Assembly: GCF_000760595.1 (NCBI RefSeq)
Contig: NZ_BBNM01000001.1
Coordinates: 186,001-250,000 of the forward strand
Reading direction: 5' to 3'
From: Acinetobacter soli
GTDB lineage: Bacteria; Pseudomonadota; Gammaproteobacteria; Pseudomonadales; Moraxellaceae
DNA length: 64,000 nucleotides
Every line of letters begins with the position of its first letter. The stretch's first letter is position 1. Of the stretch, positions 45,137 to 55,493 are shown piece by piece. The position numbers and the translations under genes were made by a program. Under the pieces are notes generated by a model. That model worked only from the letters and a program-made list of their open reading frames with translations, ran no database searches and was not told the origin of the DNA.

Positions 45137-45841
45137 ATGAATAAAGTTTATTCAAGTGCAGCCGATGCACTTCAGGACATCGTCAAAGATCATCAAACCA
45201 TTGCAGTTGGTGGTTTTGGTTTATGTGGCATACCAGAAGCATTAATCAATGCGCTCAAAGATACGCAAGTGAAGCACCTCACCTGTATTTCTAACAATGC
45301 GGGTGTCGACGATTTTGGCTTAGGGTTATTACTGCAAACCCGTCAAATCAAAAAAATGATTTCTTCGTATGTGGGTGAAAATAAAGAGTTCGAACGTCAG
45401 TATCTCAATGGTGAACTTGAGGTCGAACTTACCCCTCAAGGCACGCTGGCCGAAAAATTGCGTGCCGGTGGCTCAGGCATTCCTGCATTTTATACCCAAA
45501 CCGGTGTCGGTACGCTCATTGCAGAAGGTAAAGAGCAACGTGAATTTGAAGGCAAAACTTATATTTTAGAGCCATCTCTCACTGCCGATATCGCACTGGT
45601 GAAAGCCTACAAGGCCGATAAAGCCGGCAACCTAATCTTTCGTAAAACGGCTCGAAACTTCAATCCCGAATGTGCAATGGCTGGCAAAATCACCGTCGCC
45701 GAAGTCGAGGAAATTGTCGAGACCGGTACATTAGATCCAGATGACATCCATTTGGCCGGTATTTTTGTCAATCGCGTGGTGCTCAATGCGACCCCGGAAA
45801 AGCGGATTGAACAAAAAACCCTAAAAGCACAGGAAGCATAA
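45137..45841 (+). CDS. scoA: 3-oxoacid CoA-transferase subunit A
   Basis: Together with subunit B the enzyme transfers CoA from succinyl-CoA (or acetyl-CoA) to acetoacetate. The 234-residue subunit has the family signature [17 protein letters not shown] and [11 protein letters not shown]. The motif resembles succinyl-CoA:3-ketoacid transferase more than AtoD. The stop is two bases before subunit B. The product acetoacetyl-CoA feeds AtoB three genes later. Confidence 0.92.
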   Translation: MNKVYSSAADALQDIVKDHQTIAVGGFGLCGIPEALINALKDTQVKHLTCISNNAGVDDFGLGLLLQTRQIKKMISSYVGENKEFERQYLNGELEVELTPQGTLAEKLRAGGSGIPAFYTQTGVGTLIAEGKEQREFEGKTYILEPSLTADIALVKAYKADKAGNLIFRKTARNFNPECAMAGKITVAEVEEIVETGTLDPDDIHLAGIFVNRVVLNATPEKRIEQKTLKAQEA

Positions 45842-45843
45842 TC

Positions 45844-46485
45844 ATGGCATGGACCCGCGAGCAAATGGCACAACGTGCCGCAAAAGAGTTACAAGACGGA
45901 TTTTATGTAAATTTAGGCATTGGTTTACCCACTTTGGTGGCCAATTATATTCCAGAAGATGTTGAAGTCTGGTTGCAATCGGAAAATGGCTTACTCGGTA
46001 TTGGTGAGTTTCCAACAGAAGACAGCGTCGATGCCGATTTAATCAATGCAGGTAAACAAACCGTGACTGCCCGATCCGGCGCAGCGTTTTTTTCGAGCAG
46101 TGAATCCTTCGGCATGATTCGAGGTGGTCATGTGAATATCGCTATTCTGGGCGCGATGGAAGTTTCTGAGCAAGGCGATTTAGCGAACTGGATGATTCCC
46201 GGCAAAAAAGTCAAAGGTATGGGTGGTGCCATGGATTTGGTGGTCGGTGTACAGCGTGTTGTGGTGCTGATGGAGCACTGCGCAAAAGATGGTTCACCTA
46301 AAATTGTGCCAACCTGCAACTTGCCACTCACAGGTCAGCGCGTCGTGCATCGTATTATCACCGATATGGGTGTGATGGATGTAGTCGACGGTGGGATTGA
46401 ACTGATTGAACTGGCCGACGGCGTTGGCTTCGAAGACATTCAGGCCGCAACAGGTGTAACGCTACGCAATACAGCACCCGCTTAA
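45844..46485 (+). CDS. scoB: 3-oxoacid CoA-transferase subunit B
   Basis: The 213-residue subunit carries the catalytic glutamate in the signature [14 protein letters not shown], which forms a thioester with Co[19 protein letters not shown] and [14 protein letters not shown] are also conserved. The ATG at 45844 follows subunit A after two bases. A strong hairpin lies downstream before atoE. Confidence 0.94.
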   Translation: MAWTREQMAQRAAKELQDGFYVNLGIGLPTLVANYIPEDVEVWLQSENGLLGIGEFPTEDSVDADLINAGKQTVTARSGAAFFSSSESFGMIRGGHVNIAILGAMEVSEQGDLANWMIPGKKVKGMGGAMDLVVGVQRVVVLMEHCAKDGSPKIVPTCNLPLTGQRVVHRIITDMGVMDVVDGGIELIELADGVGFEDIQAATGVTLRNTAPA

Positions 46486-46540
46486 GCGATGTTGCTGATG
46501 ATAAAAAACCGGTTCCATGACGGAATTTTAAAATAAAAAA

Positions 46541-46568
46541 CCGAATCGGCAGCCCTATGCCGATTCGG
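46541..46568 (+). other. Strong intercistronic hairpin between scoB and atoE
   Basis: CCGAATCGGCA (46541-46551) pairs exactly with TGCCGATTCGG (46558-46568). There is no T run after it, so it is more likely an mRNA-stability or processing element than a terminator. It would separate expression of the CoA-transferase from the transporter. Confidence 0.6.
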
Positions 46569-46603
46569 TGTATCTATCTAAAACGACAAAATGGATGTTG
46601 ATT

Positions 46604-48013
46604 ATGGATAAACAACCCGCTCTATTGGAGCGTTTTGCACTAAAAGTCAGTAACTGGTCTGAAAAATGGTTCCCCGATTCCTACATTTTTGCCTTATTGG
46701 GCGTGATTATTGTCTCAGTGGCTGCCATTTTTATTGGTGCACCAGTTAAAGATGTGGCTGGTGCTTTTGGAAACGGTTTTTGGAGCCTAATCCCCTTTAC
46801 ACTGCAAATGACCATGCTGATTATTGTCGGTTATGTGGTGTCGGTGTCGGCACCGGTTAAAAAACTGATTTATAAAATGGCCCGAATTCCACATTCAGGC
46901 CGTAGTGCAATTGTGCTGGTCGCGACAGTTAGCTTACTGGTGTCGTTGGTCAACTGGGCGATCAGTACCATTTTGACGGCCTTACTGGTGATTGCACTGG
47001 CCAAGCGTAAAGAACTCAATATGGATTATCGCGCTGCTGCGGCTGCTGCAATCATTGGGATGGGTGCCACATGGGCATTGGGAATTAGCTCATCTGCCGC
47101 ACAGCTTCAAGCCAACAAGGCCAGTCTGCCAGAATCGATTTATAATCTAACCGGCGTTATTCCATTTACCGAAACCATTTTTTTGTGGCAATCTTTAGTC
47201 ATGACACTGGTACTGGTGATAGTTTCGATCGTGATTGCCTACTGGTCGGCGCCAAAAGGGCAAAACGTCAAAACGATGCAAGATTTCCAGCTTGATTTTG
47301 ACGAAGATGAACAAGTCGAGGAGAAATCTAATCGTCCAGGAGACTGGCTCGAAAACTCTCCAATCTTAACCATTTTGGTGGTAGTACTCGGCTTAATCTG
47401 GATGGCTCTTGAGTTTTCTAAAAACAATCCGATTATTGCCATTTCCAGCCTGAACACCTACAACTTTATTTTTCTGATGCTCGGCCTTGCTCTGCATCGC
47501 ACACCACGCAACTTTTTAAATGCCGTGAGTAAAGCTGTACCTGCGGTTTCGGGTGTACTGATTCAATTTCCGCTTTACGGCAGTATTGCCTTTATTATGA
47601 CCCAAGCAGTGAATGCGCAAGATTTTTCATTGTCGCATTATATTGCCGAGTTTTTTGTCTCGATTGCCTCGCATGATACCTTTGCTGTGGTGATGGGAAT
47701 CTACTCGGCTATTTTGGGATTTTTTGTACCCTCTGGTGGCGGCAAATGGATCATTGAAGCGCCGTATGTCATGCAGGCTGCGATCGACTTAAAGTACCAT
47801 TTAGGTTGGTCGGTACAAATCTACAATGCAGCCGAGGCCTTACCAAACTTAATCAATCCATTTTTTATGCTGCCCATGTTGGGAATCTTGAAACTCAAAG
47901 CCAAAGACGTGATTGGATTTACCGTGACTCAACTGGTGGTACATTTGCCTTTGGTGATGTTTTTACTTTGGATCTTGGGCAAAACCCTGACCTACAGCCC
48001 TCCCGTATTTTAA
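46604..48013 (+). CDS. atoE: Short-chain fatty acid transporter AtoE
   Basis: AtoE takes up acetoacetate or short-chain fatty acids. The 469-residue membrane protein has the AtoE pattern NWSEKWFPDSYIFALLGVI, NWAISTILTALLVIALAKR and GFFVPSGGGKWIIEAPYVMQAA. I choose the ATG at 46604; in-frame codons up to 46568 have no better ribosome site. It is between the CoA-transferase and thiolase genes. Confidence 0.93.
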   Translation: MDKQPALLERFALKVSNWSEKWFPDSYIFALLGVIIVSVAAIFIGAPVKDVAGAFGNGFWSLIPFTLQMTMLIIVGYVVSVSAPVKKLIYKMARIPHSGRSAIVLVATVSLLVSLVNWAISTILTALLVIALAKRKELNMDYRAAAAAAIIGMGATWALGISSSAAQLQANKASLPESIYNLTGVIPFTETIFLWQSLVMTLVLVIVSIVIAYWSAPKGQNVKTMQDFQLDFDEDEQVEEKSNRPGDWLENSPILTILVVVLGLIWMALEFSKNNPIIAISSLNTYNFIFLMLGLALHRTPRNFLNAVSKAVPAVSGVLIQFPLYGSIAFIMTQAVNAQDFSLSHYIAEFFVSIASHDTFAVVMGIYSAILGFFVPSGGGKWIIEAPYVMQAAIDLKYHLGWSVQIYNAAEALPNLINPFFMLPMLGILKLKAKDVIGFTVTQLVVHLPLVMFLLWILGKTLTYSPPVF

Positions 48014-48068
48014 ATTTTCATGATGGGTTTGATGGCGCTCTGTCAAACCCCAAAAGAAGGAATTGAAC

Positions 48069-49247
48069 ATGTCAAAAGTCATCATTGCAGCAGCCACTCG
48101 AACCCCGATGGGAAGTTTTCAAGGCAGTCTCTCCGATTTGCAGGCCCCCGATTTAGGTGCCGTGGTTATTCGACGCGTGGTTGAACAGACTCAGCTTCCA
48201 GTCGATGATATTAATGAAGTAATTATGGGCTGCGTGCTACCTGCCGGATTAAAGCAAGGCCCTGCACGACAGGCGATGCGTAAAGCCGGACTGCCCGATC
48301 ATGTGGGTGCGACCACCATTAATAAAGTCTGTGGTTCAGGTATGAAAGCTGCAATGTTTGCAGCCGACGCCATTCAAGCCGGCAGTATTTCGATTGCGGT
48401 AGTGGGCGGTATGGAATCGATGACCAATGCGCCATATCTGTTGCCTAAAGCGCGTTCGGGTTATCGTATGGGCCATGGTCAGGTGCTTGACCATATGTTT
48501 TTAGATGGTCTTGAAGATGCCTACACTGGCCGCGCGATGGGTTCTTATGCGCAGGAAATGGCCGATCAGAAAAACTACACTCGTGAAGCCATGGATGCCT
48601 TTGCCATTCGGTCTTTAACGCGGGCACAAACAGCCATTGCCGAAGGATATTTTGACGCTGAAATTACGCCTGTGACTGTTCAAACACGTAAAGGTGACAT
48701 CACCGTTGTACATGATGAAAATCCGGGCAATGCCAAAATTGACAAAATACCAAGCTTAAAACCAGCTTTTGCCAAAGATGGAACAGTGACTGCCGCCAAT
48801 TCTAGTTCAATTAGTGATGGCGCCTCTGCACTGCTGATTGTGTCCGAACAAGAAGCCAAAACGCGTCAGTTGCCTCAATTGGCCGAAATTAAGGGTTACG
48901 TCTCGAATTCACAGCGCCCTGAAGAGTTTACGATCGCACCAGTGGGTGCAATTGAAAAGTTACTGAAAAAAGTCGGTTGGTCGGCTGAGGAAGTCGACCT
49001 TTGGGAGATCAATGAAGCTTTTGCGATGGTCACCATGGCAGCCATTGATGCCTTTGCGCTTGATCCTGAAAAAGTCAATATTCATGGTGGTGCCTGCGCC
49101 TTGGGGCATCCACTTGGATCTTCCGGCTCACGTATTATTGTAACGCTAATTCATGCACTCAAACGTCTGAACAAGCGTAAAGGTGTTGCGGCGCTGTGTA
49201 TTGGTGGCGGAGAAGCCACCGCTATTGCCATTGAACTGATTGACTAA
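48069..49247 (+). CDS. atoB: Acetyl-CoA C-acetyltransferase (thiolase)
   Basis: The thiolase splits acetoacetyl-CoA into two acetyl-CoA. The 392-residue protein has the acyl-accepting Cys in NKVCGSGMKAAMFA, the second active-site region WEINEAFAMVTMAAI, and the C-terminal GHPLGSSGSRI with CIGGGEATA. The start ATG at 48069 is eight bases after AAGGA. It completes the route hydroxybutyrate to acetyl-CoA. Confidence 0.94.
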   Translation: MSKVIIAAATRTPMGSFQGSLSDLQAPDLGAVVIRRVVEQTQLPVDDINEVIMGCVLPAGLKQGPARQAMRKAGLPDHVGATTINKVCGSGMKAAMFAADAIQAGSISIAVVGGMESMTNAPYLLPKARSGYRMGHGQVLDHMFLDGLEDAYTGRAMGSYAQEMADQKNYTREAMDAFAIRSLTRAQTAIAEGYFDAEITPVTVQTRKGDITVVHDENPGNAKIDKIPSLKPAFAKDGTVTAANSSSISDGASALLIVSEQEAKTRQLPQLAEIKGYVSNSQRPEEFTIAPVGAIEKLLKKVGWSAEEVDLWEINEAFAMVTMAAIDAFALDPEKVNIHGGACALGHPLGSSGSRIIVTLIHALKRLNKRKGVAALCIGGGEATAIAIELID

Positions 49248-49324
49248 ATCTCGATACTCGGGGGCTGCCTATAGCATCTCCCGAGTGTTTAAATAATCAC
49301 ATCGGCTATTTAAAAGACAGCGTT

Positions 49325-51061
49325 TTAAGAAGTCGCGATGATTTCCGCGATCTTTTCATCTGCCTTCAAGGTTTTTCCAGTTTGAGCCAGATGTTGCAGT
49401 GTACCAGCTTGATGTGCCGTTACTTGAATCTCCATTTTCATGGCTTCCATAATCGCAATCACCTCACCTTTTGCAACCTGCGCACCTTCTACAACTTTCC
49501 ATGTAGTAATGACCCCATTAATCGGTGCAATCACATCATTTGGGCTGCTGCTTTGTTCAACTAGATTTTCACGACTCGGTTGAGACTGGGCTGCAAAGCC
49601 GCTAAACACGCCAACCGGTAAGCCCACGCGGTGTAACTTACCATCAATTTCCAGCATAAAATGCTGTACACCACTTTGACTGCTCAGCGAACTGCGCGGT
49701 GCAACATCAAAGTTATGCTGAAAGTCCTGTTCAATCCAGCGCGTATGCACCTGAAAATTTTCAGTGAAATCCGGTTGTGTCAGTACTGCTCGATGAAATG
49801 GCAACACCGATGCAACGCCTTCAATTTCAAAAGTCGCAAGTGCTCGTCGGGCACGTTGTAATGCAATCTCTCGGGTTGGGCCGTATACAATCAGCTTGGC
49901 CATCAGTGAGTCGAAATGACTAGACACCAGACTGCCCGAGAGCACACCAGTATCGAGACGCACTCCCAGACCAAAAGGTGCGGTAAATTTTTCGATAAGC
50001 CCAAAAGCTGGAATAAAGCCGCGCGCCGGATCTTCAGCATTAATTCGAAACTCGATTGCATGACCTTGAGGTTGTGGTGTCTCTTGAATACTTAAAGGCC
50101 GACCCAATGCAATCTGGATTTGTTCACAAACCAGATCGATGCCTGAGATCATTTCCGTGACCGGATGTTCAACCTGTAAGCGGGTGTTTACTTCCAAGAA
50201 AGATAATTTGCCATCTCGACTCAGTAAATATTCGACCGTTCCCGCACCCACATATTGCGCAGCTCGGCAAATATTGGTCGATGAGCTAAGAATTTGTTGA
50301 TGTATATGTTCATCGATAAACGGTGCAGGTGCCTCCTCCACCAATTTTTGATTGCGTCGCTGTAATGAACAATCACGGGTTCCCACCACTACGACATGAC
50401 CATGCTGATCGGCGATAATCTGCGCTTCCAGATGACGGGGTTTATCCAGATATTGCTCGACAAAACATTCACCACGACCAAATGCAGCAATGGCTTCACG
50501 TACCGCAGACTCATACAACGCTTCAACTTCTTCGAGCTGCCATGCCACTTTCAAACCGCGGCCACCGCCACCAAATGCGGCCTTAATGGCCATAGGTAAG
50601 CCATAGGTTTGAGCAAATTCAAGTGCCTCTTGGGCATTGTTTAAGGGCTGAGCTGTACCATGAACCAACGGAGCACCCACCGATGCCGCAATTTTTCTGG
50701 CTTCGATCTTATCGCCTAACTTTTCAATACTTTCTGGCGAAGGTCCAATCCAGATCAGGCCGGCATCTAACACAGCCTGCGCAAATTCGGCACGCTCAGA
50801 TAAAAAGCCATAGCCGGGATGGATCATGGTGGCTTGAGCATTTTGTGCAATTTCAATCAAACGCGGAATATTCAGGTAAGTCTCTTTGGCGGTAACGCCA
50901 GACAATGCCCATGCCTCATCGGCATATTGAACATGCAAACTGTCAATATCATCATCGGCATACACCGCAATAGATGGAATGTTTAAATCTTTACATGCCT
51001 GAATGACACGTACTGCAATCTCACCACGGTTGGCAATTAAAATTTTATGTTGTTTGTCCAT
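49325..51061 (-). CDS. Biotin carboxylase fused to a biotin carrier domain
   Basis: The 578-residue protein has an N-terminal biotin carboxylase (about 1-450) with ILIANRGEIAVRV, the ATP-grasp AAFGGGGRGLKVAW, and HLEAQII. A C-terminal biotin carrier domain has Lys542 in EAMKMEIQV. It carries no carboxyltransferase of its own. It is last in a five-gene - strand unit after the PxpB-PxpC fusion, eight bases apart. In urea carboxylase a biotin carboxylase, KipA/KipI-type domains and a carrier domain are one chain, so the two genes together resemble a split version. The substrate is unknown. Confidence 0.9.
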   Translation of the reverse strand: MDKQHKILIANRGEIAVRVIQACKDLNIPSIAVYADDDIDSLHVQYADEAWALSGVTAKETYLNIPRLIEIAQNAQATMIHPGYGFLSERAEFAQAVLDAGLIWIGPSPESIEKLGDKIEARKIAASVGAPLVHGTAQPLNNAQEALEFAQTYGLPMAIKAAFGGGGRGLKVAWQLEEVEALYESAVREAIAAFGRGECFVEQYLDKPRHLEAQIIADQHGHVVVVGTRDCSLQRRNQKLVEEAPAPFIDEHIHQQILSSSTNICRAAQYVGAGTVEYLLSRDGKLSFLEVNTRLQVEHPVTEMISGIDLVCEQIQIALGRPLSIQETPQPQGHAIEFRINAEDPARGFIPAFGLIEKFTAPFGLGVRLDTGVLSGSLVSSHFDSLMAKLIVYGPTREIALQRARRALATFEIEGVASVLPFHRAVLTQPDFTENFQVHTRWIEQDFQHNFDVAPRSSLSSQSGVQHFMLEIDGKLHRVGLPVGVFSGFAAQSQPSRENLVEQSSSPNDVIAPINGVITTWKVVEGAQVAKGEVIAIMEAMKMEIQVTAHQAGTLQHLAQTGKTLKADEKIAEIIATS

Positions 51062-51068
51062 TATCTAT

Positions 51069-52658
51069 TTACTCGGCGTCCAAATCTAAAACATGTGTAA
51101 ATTGGCGAAACTGAATGAAAGCACCCGGCGGAATTTGCGCAACTTTATTCAGATCGTGTGTGGCAACAGCCGCCAATACCGGATAACCGCCAGTCAAAGG
51201 GTGATCATTCATAAACAAAACGGGCTGACCATTGGGCGGGATTTGTAAAGCACCTGTACAGGTTCCCTCGCTGGGTAGCTCTTGCTGAATCTGTCGCTTT
51301 AATCCATGTGGTGCCTTTAAACGTAATCCCACGCGGTTGCTTTCGTGTGTGACCTGCCATTGCTGCTTAAAAAACTGCTGAATACTTTCCGGTTCAAACC
51401 AGTCGGTGCGTGGCCCTAAAACCACATCGATTTCGATAACTTCACCGACTTTCGCTAGCTGATCTGGTGCCTGCGCATAAAGTTCAACTGCACTTACAGC
51501 AGCGTTACCCACACAGATCAGGTCATGTACCTGTAAAGGGGCTGGCCCTAACTCAGCCAAAGTATCGTAACTTGCGCTTCCTAATGCGTGTGCAGTGGCA
51601 ACGCCACCACGCACGGCAAGATAGTTGCGTATTCCAGCCTGTGGTGGATCGATCTGAAGCATGTCTTCTGGATCAAGTGCCAATGCGGTATAACCAGAAA
51701 CACGACTACGCACCGCATTTCGATCAATCACCCAAATATTGCTCTGTGCCCCTGTCACAGCGACAACAGTGGGTGCTAATACTTTGAATTTTACTCCACC
51801 GTTGAGCACCTCAAGTGCCGCCGCATCTGGGCGATTACCCACAATCTGATTAGCCAAATGATAAGCAGCACGGTCCATAGCGCCTGCCGCGCCTACGCCC
51901 ATGGCGGCGACGTGCTTGCGGCCTTCGTCTTGAATCAGGGTTTGCAGGCCTGCCTGTAATACCTCTAAAACAGGCGAAAGCTCAGACTGTGCGATATCAG
52001 CCGTTTTAAGCTCCACATCATGTACAGCCACATGGGTTGGCCGATGCGTCACATCGATAAAACGGACCTGATCGCCGGGCAGTAATAATGCCGGATGCTC
52101 GCGTGTCAGATCCCACATTTTGCAGGTGGTTTGCCCAATGAGTTGCCAACCGCCGGGACTATCTTTGGGATAAATCCCAGAATATTCACCTGCCAATGCC
52201 ACCGAACCGGATTGGATTTTTTTACGTGGTGAATCCAGTCGCGGTACGCTACCAAAGGGCTGGTCTGCACGACTTAAATAACCAAAGCCGGGTGCAAAAC
52301 CAATAAATGCGACCTGCCACGGCGCTTGAGTATGCCGCTCAATCACTTCTTTTACTGATAAGTTGAGCAGTTCAGCGACATGCGGTAAATCAGGCCCGTC
52401 ATAGCAAACTTCTATCTCGATATGACGATGATTTGACTGCGTATCGGCACTTGGTTTTTGTGCTTTAATCCAATGGATGAGTGCTTTGGCAGTGATTTGA
52501 AGCGGATTGAAATACACTAAAATGGTCGCTGCGGCAGGTACCATTTCACGTATATGCGGATGCGCGGCGTCTCGCAAATGTCGATACAACTGCATGGTGT
52601 GTTGTAAATCACCCAGTTCGATTAGAAAACTGTCGCTATTTACAGATAAAAATCGCAT
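51069..52658 (-). CDS. Fused 5-oxoprolinase subunits B and C (KipI-KipA type)
   Basis: The 529-residue protein from the ATG at 52658 (AAGGAG ten bases upstream) joins a PxpB/KipI-type domain (about 1-225, including FIGFAPGFGYLS) and a PxpC/KipA-type domain (about 240-525, including EDEGRKHVAAMGVGAAGAMD and RGGVATAHALGSASYD). In E. coli PxpA, PxpB and PxpC cleave 5-oxoproline with ATP. The same two domains form the carboxyltransferase part of urea carboxylase. Here they are fused and sit beside a biotin carboxylase. Confidence 0.9.
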   Translation of the reverse strand: MRFLSVNSDSFLIELGDLQHTMQLYRHLRDAAHPHIREMVPAAATILVYFNPLQITAKALIHWIKAQKPSADTQSNHRHIEIEVCYDGPDLPHVAELLNLSVKEVIERHTQAPWQVAFIGFAPGFGYLSRADQPFGSVPRLDSPRKKIQSGSVALAGEYSGIYPKDSPGGWQLIGQTTCKMWDLTREHPALLLPGDQVRFIDVTHRPTHVAVHDVELKTADIAQSELSPVLEVLQAGLQTLIQDEGRKHVAAMGVGAAGAMDRAAYHLANQIVGNRPDAAALEVLNGGVKFKVLAPTVVAVTGAQSNIWVIDRNAVRSRVSGYTALALDPEDMLQIDPPQAGIRNYLAVRGGVATAHALGSASYDTLAELGPAPLQVHDLICVGNAAVSAVELYAQAPDQLAKVGEVIEIDVVLGPRTDWFEPESIQQFFKQQWQVTHESNRVGLRLKAPHGLKRQIQQELPSEGTCTGALQIPPNGQPVLFMNDHPLTGGYPVLAAVATHDLNKVAQIPPGAFIQFRQFTHVLDLDAE

Positions 52659-52677
52659 CTCGAAGTTCTCCTTGCCC

Positions 52678-53490
52678 TTAGCGCATCCATGCCCGATCTG
52701 GCACATCGGTGATCAGCATATGTCCCGGCGCGTGACTGATCGCAAACGGAATTTTTGATTGCATGACAGCAGCTTGTGGCGTCACACCGCATGCCCAAAA
52801 GACCGGAATTTCATCGCTTAATATGCGAGGTGCATCGCCAAAATCTGGACAATTCAGATCTGAAATTCCCAAGCTTTCTGGGTGGCCAATATGCACTGGC
52901 GCCCCATGAACATTGGGCATTTTTGCAGTAATTTGTACGGCCTGACTCACTTGTGATGCTTTAATTGGACGCATAGAGACGACCAATCGACCTGAAATTC
53001 GTCCTGCGGGAACACATTCAATATCGGTGAGGTACATCGGAACATTTCGTTGGTCTTGAATATGACGGACTTCAATACCAGCCTCTATCAGTGCTGTTTC
53101 GAAGGAGAAACTGCATCCAATTAAAAACGTCACCAAGTCGTTGTGCTGATTCCAAATAGATGTGGCATCGGTAACTTCATCGGTACATTGACCGTGTTCC
53201 CAAATTCGATACCGCGGAAAGTCGGTGCGAATATCATGGCCAGGTTCTTGAATGAGTTTGCTTTGAAACTGGCCAGCTTCAATTACATCAAGTACAGGGC
53301 AGCTTTGTGGATTGCGCTGGCTATACAGTAAAAAGTCATAGGCCCATGCCTTGGGAACCGAAATCATGTTGACCTGCGTTAGGCCCGCCGCCAAGCCAGC
53401 CGTCGGGAGGTCAAAGCCATTACGAATGTCATAGCGTGCTTGCTTTGCAGCATAAAGCGCTTCGCCATGGGCAAATTGTAGCTGATTCAT
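52678..53490 (-). CDS. DUF1445 (YcsI/D-glutamate cyclase-like) protein
   Basis: The 270-residue protein belongs to the UPF0317/DUF1445 family, with GLAAGLTQVNMISVP, FLIGCSFSFETALIEAG, and AISHAPGHMLITDV. Relatives include Bacillus YcsI and the mammalian D-glutamate cyclase domain, which makes 5-oxo-D-proline from D-glutamate. Its place after the pxpA gene (no gap) fits a role in 5-oxoproline or cyclic amide metabolism. Confidence 0.85.
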   Translation of the reverse strand: MNQLQFAHGEALYAAKQARYDIRNGFDLPTAGLAAGLTQVNMISVPKAWAYDFLLYSQRNPQSCPVLDVIEAGQFQSKLIQEPGHDIRTDFPRYRIWEHGQCTDEVTDATSIWNQHNDLVTFLIGCSFSFETALIEAGIEVRHIQDQRNVPMYLTDIECVPAGRISGRLVVSMRPIKASQVSQAVQITAKMPNVHGAPVHIGHPESLGISDLNCPDFGDAPRILSDEIPVFWACGVTPQAAVMQSKIPFAISHAPGHMLITDVPDRAWMR

Positions 53491-54255
53491 TTAAGTGCCC
53501 TCACAAAATGAGCGGATCTCGATACCCTCTTGAATCAAGGCCTCACGTATGGCTGCTGCCATCGACAATGCGCCCTCGGTATCGCCGTGCAAGCAAATAC
53601 TCTGTGCATCGATTGGTGTAAATTGACCATCAATTGAGACAACACCTCCCTCTTTGAGCATACTCACAACACGTTGTGCCACAAAGTCGGCATCATGCAG
53701 CACCGCGCCAGGCAACCGACGCGATACCAATGATCCATCAGCATTGTACGCACGGTCTGCAAAGGCTTCGGCCACCACCTGAAGGCCTTGCTGCTGGGCA
53801 TATTTAATCAAGCTTGAACCAGCAAGTGCCACCAACGTCAGGTCTGAATCCATCTTTTTGATTGCATCAATCACGGCTCTGGCCTGCTCCAGATCTGTGG
53901 CAATGGTGTTGTACAGCGCGCCATGTGGCTTTACATATTTCACTTCGGTGCCTGCCGCTTTGGCTAAACCTTGCAAGGCCGCAATCTGATACATCACATC
54001 AGTCATGAGTTCATCGTAAGAAAGCTGCATATTACGGCGCCCGAAACCGACCAGATCTGGATAAGACACATGTGCCCCGACCGTCACCTGTAGCTGTGCT
54101 GCCTGTTTCAAGGTATTAAAAATACCCAGCGGATCACCGGCATGGAAACCACAGGCAATATTGGCGCTGCTGACAATAGGTAGAATCTGTGCATCATTCC
54201 CCATGCTCCAAGATCCGTAGCTTTCACCTAAATCACTATTCAAATCGATACGCAT
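53491..54255 (-). CDS. pxpA: 5-oxoprolinase subunit A (LamB/YcsF family)
   Basis: The 254-residue protein has the LamB/YcsF patterns [47 protein letters not shown] and ICLHGDT. In E. coli PxpA hydrolyses phosphorylated 5-oxoproline. It is 11 bases downstream of the NRAMP-family gene and precedes the DUF1445 gene, as in the Bacillus ycsF-ycsG-ycsI-kipI-kipA cluster. Confidence 0.93.
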   Translation of the reverse strand: MRIDLNSDLGESYGSWSMGNDAQILPIVSSANIACGFHAGDPLGIFNTLKQAAQLQVTVGAHVSYPDLVGFGRRNMQLSYDELMTDVMYQIAALQGLAKAAGTEVKYVKPHGALYNTIATDLEQARAVIDAIKKMDSDLTLVALAGSSLIKYAQQQGLQVVAEAFADRAYNADGSLVSRRLPGAVLHDADFVAQRVVSMLKEGGVVSIDGQFTPIDAQSICLHGDTEGALSMAAAIREALIQEGIEIRSFCEGT

Positions 54256-54266
54256 ATGGGAATGTC

Positions 54267-55493
54267 CTATAGAGTTTTGAGGTAATTAAAAATCGTGTTA
54301 AACGATACATAACCCATGTACCACGTAAGCAAGCAGGTCAGTACGCCTAAAACGGTCAGCCACATTGGGTAGTTGTAGCCGCCGAGCATATCTTTACGGC
54401 ATGCGGCAACATATACAAAGATAGTCAGACCAATCGGTAGAACCAGACCGTTTAAACCGCCGACAAATACCAATAGGCTCGCTGGCGTTGCGCCAATCAA
54501 GACATAGAGCAACAATGCAAGCGCAATAAAAATAATGGTACAAAAGTTACGCTGCTTGAGATCAAGGTCTTTTTTAAATGCTGTAAAGAACGAAACTGAA
54601 GTGTAAGCTGCACCAATTGAGCTACTGATACCGGCTGCCCAAAAAATGAGGCCAAACAGTTTAAATCCGAACTCACCGGCAGCATATTGAAAGGCTTGAG
54701 CGGCTGGGTTGGCATTATGAGAAGCCAGATCAATGGTTGCACCACTGACCACTACACCTAAAATTGCCAAGAACAATACATAGCGCATTACGCCAACCAC
54801 CACAATGCCTTTGGTTGCAGCACGTGAGACTTCTGCAATATGCTCAGGGCCCACGGCACCTTTATCGAGTAATCGGTGCGCACCGGCATAGCAGATGTAG
54901 CCACCGACTGTTCCGCCTACAATGGTAGTAATACTGGCAAAGTCGACATGGCTTGGCAAAATCGTTTGATGAAATGCATCGGCCATTGGCGGTGCCACAA
55001 TAAAAGCCACCACGACAATAATCGCGATTTTTAAAATACCCAGAATGATCATGCTCTTATCGACCACCAAACTGGCTTTACGCGATGCAAAAATCATAAT
55101 TGCCATAGCACCACTAATGACGCCGCCCCATTTGGTATCGAGTCCAAACAAGGCATTTAATCCGAGCGCCGCCCCTGCAATATTACCGATATTGAAAAAG
55201 AATCCTCCAAAAATAACCAGCACTGCAAGTACATAGCCACTTCCGGGCAACGCAATATTGGCAATGTCTGGAGCACGCTTTTGTGTTAGTGTGACCACGC
55301 GCCAGATATTTTGCTGTACCACATAATCAATAATAATCGAGAGTAAAATACCAAACCCGAATGCAGCGCCCATTTTGACGGTAAATGTTGCAGTTTGGGT
55401 GAGAAAACCTGGCCCCATGGCTGACGTTGCCATTAAGAAAATCGAGGCAACAATCGCCCACTGCCGTTCACTAAAAAATGTCTTTTTGTCCAT
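54267..55493 (-). CDS. NRAMP-superfamily transporter (YcsG-like)
   Basis: The 408-residue membrane protein has about 11 helices and resembles the YcsG branch of the NRAMP superfamily, with [23 protein letters not shown] and [22 protein letters not shown] members usually carry divalent metals, but members in 5-oxoprolinase clusters may carry another substrate. It is the first gene of the unit. Confidence 0.85.
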   Translation of the reverse strand: MDKKTFFSERQWAIVASIFLMATSAMGPGFLTQTATFTVKMGAAFGFGILLSIIIDYVVQQNIWRVVTLTQKRAPDIANIALPGSGYVLAVLVIFGGFFFNIGNIAGAALGLNALFGLDTKWGGVISGAMAIMIFASRKASLVVDKSMIILGILKIAIIVVVAFIVAPPMADAFHQTILPSHVDFASITTIVGGTVGGYICYAGAHRLLDKGAVGPEHIAEVSRAATKGIVVVGVMRYVLFLAILGVVVSGATIDLASHNANPAAQAFQYAAGEFGFKLFGLIFWAAGISSSIGAAYTSVSFFTAFKKDLDLKQRNFCTIIFIALALLLYVLIGATPASLLVFVGGLNGLVLPIGLTIFVYVAACRKDMLGGYNYPMWLTVLGVLTCLLTWYMGYVSFNTIFNYLKTL

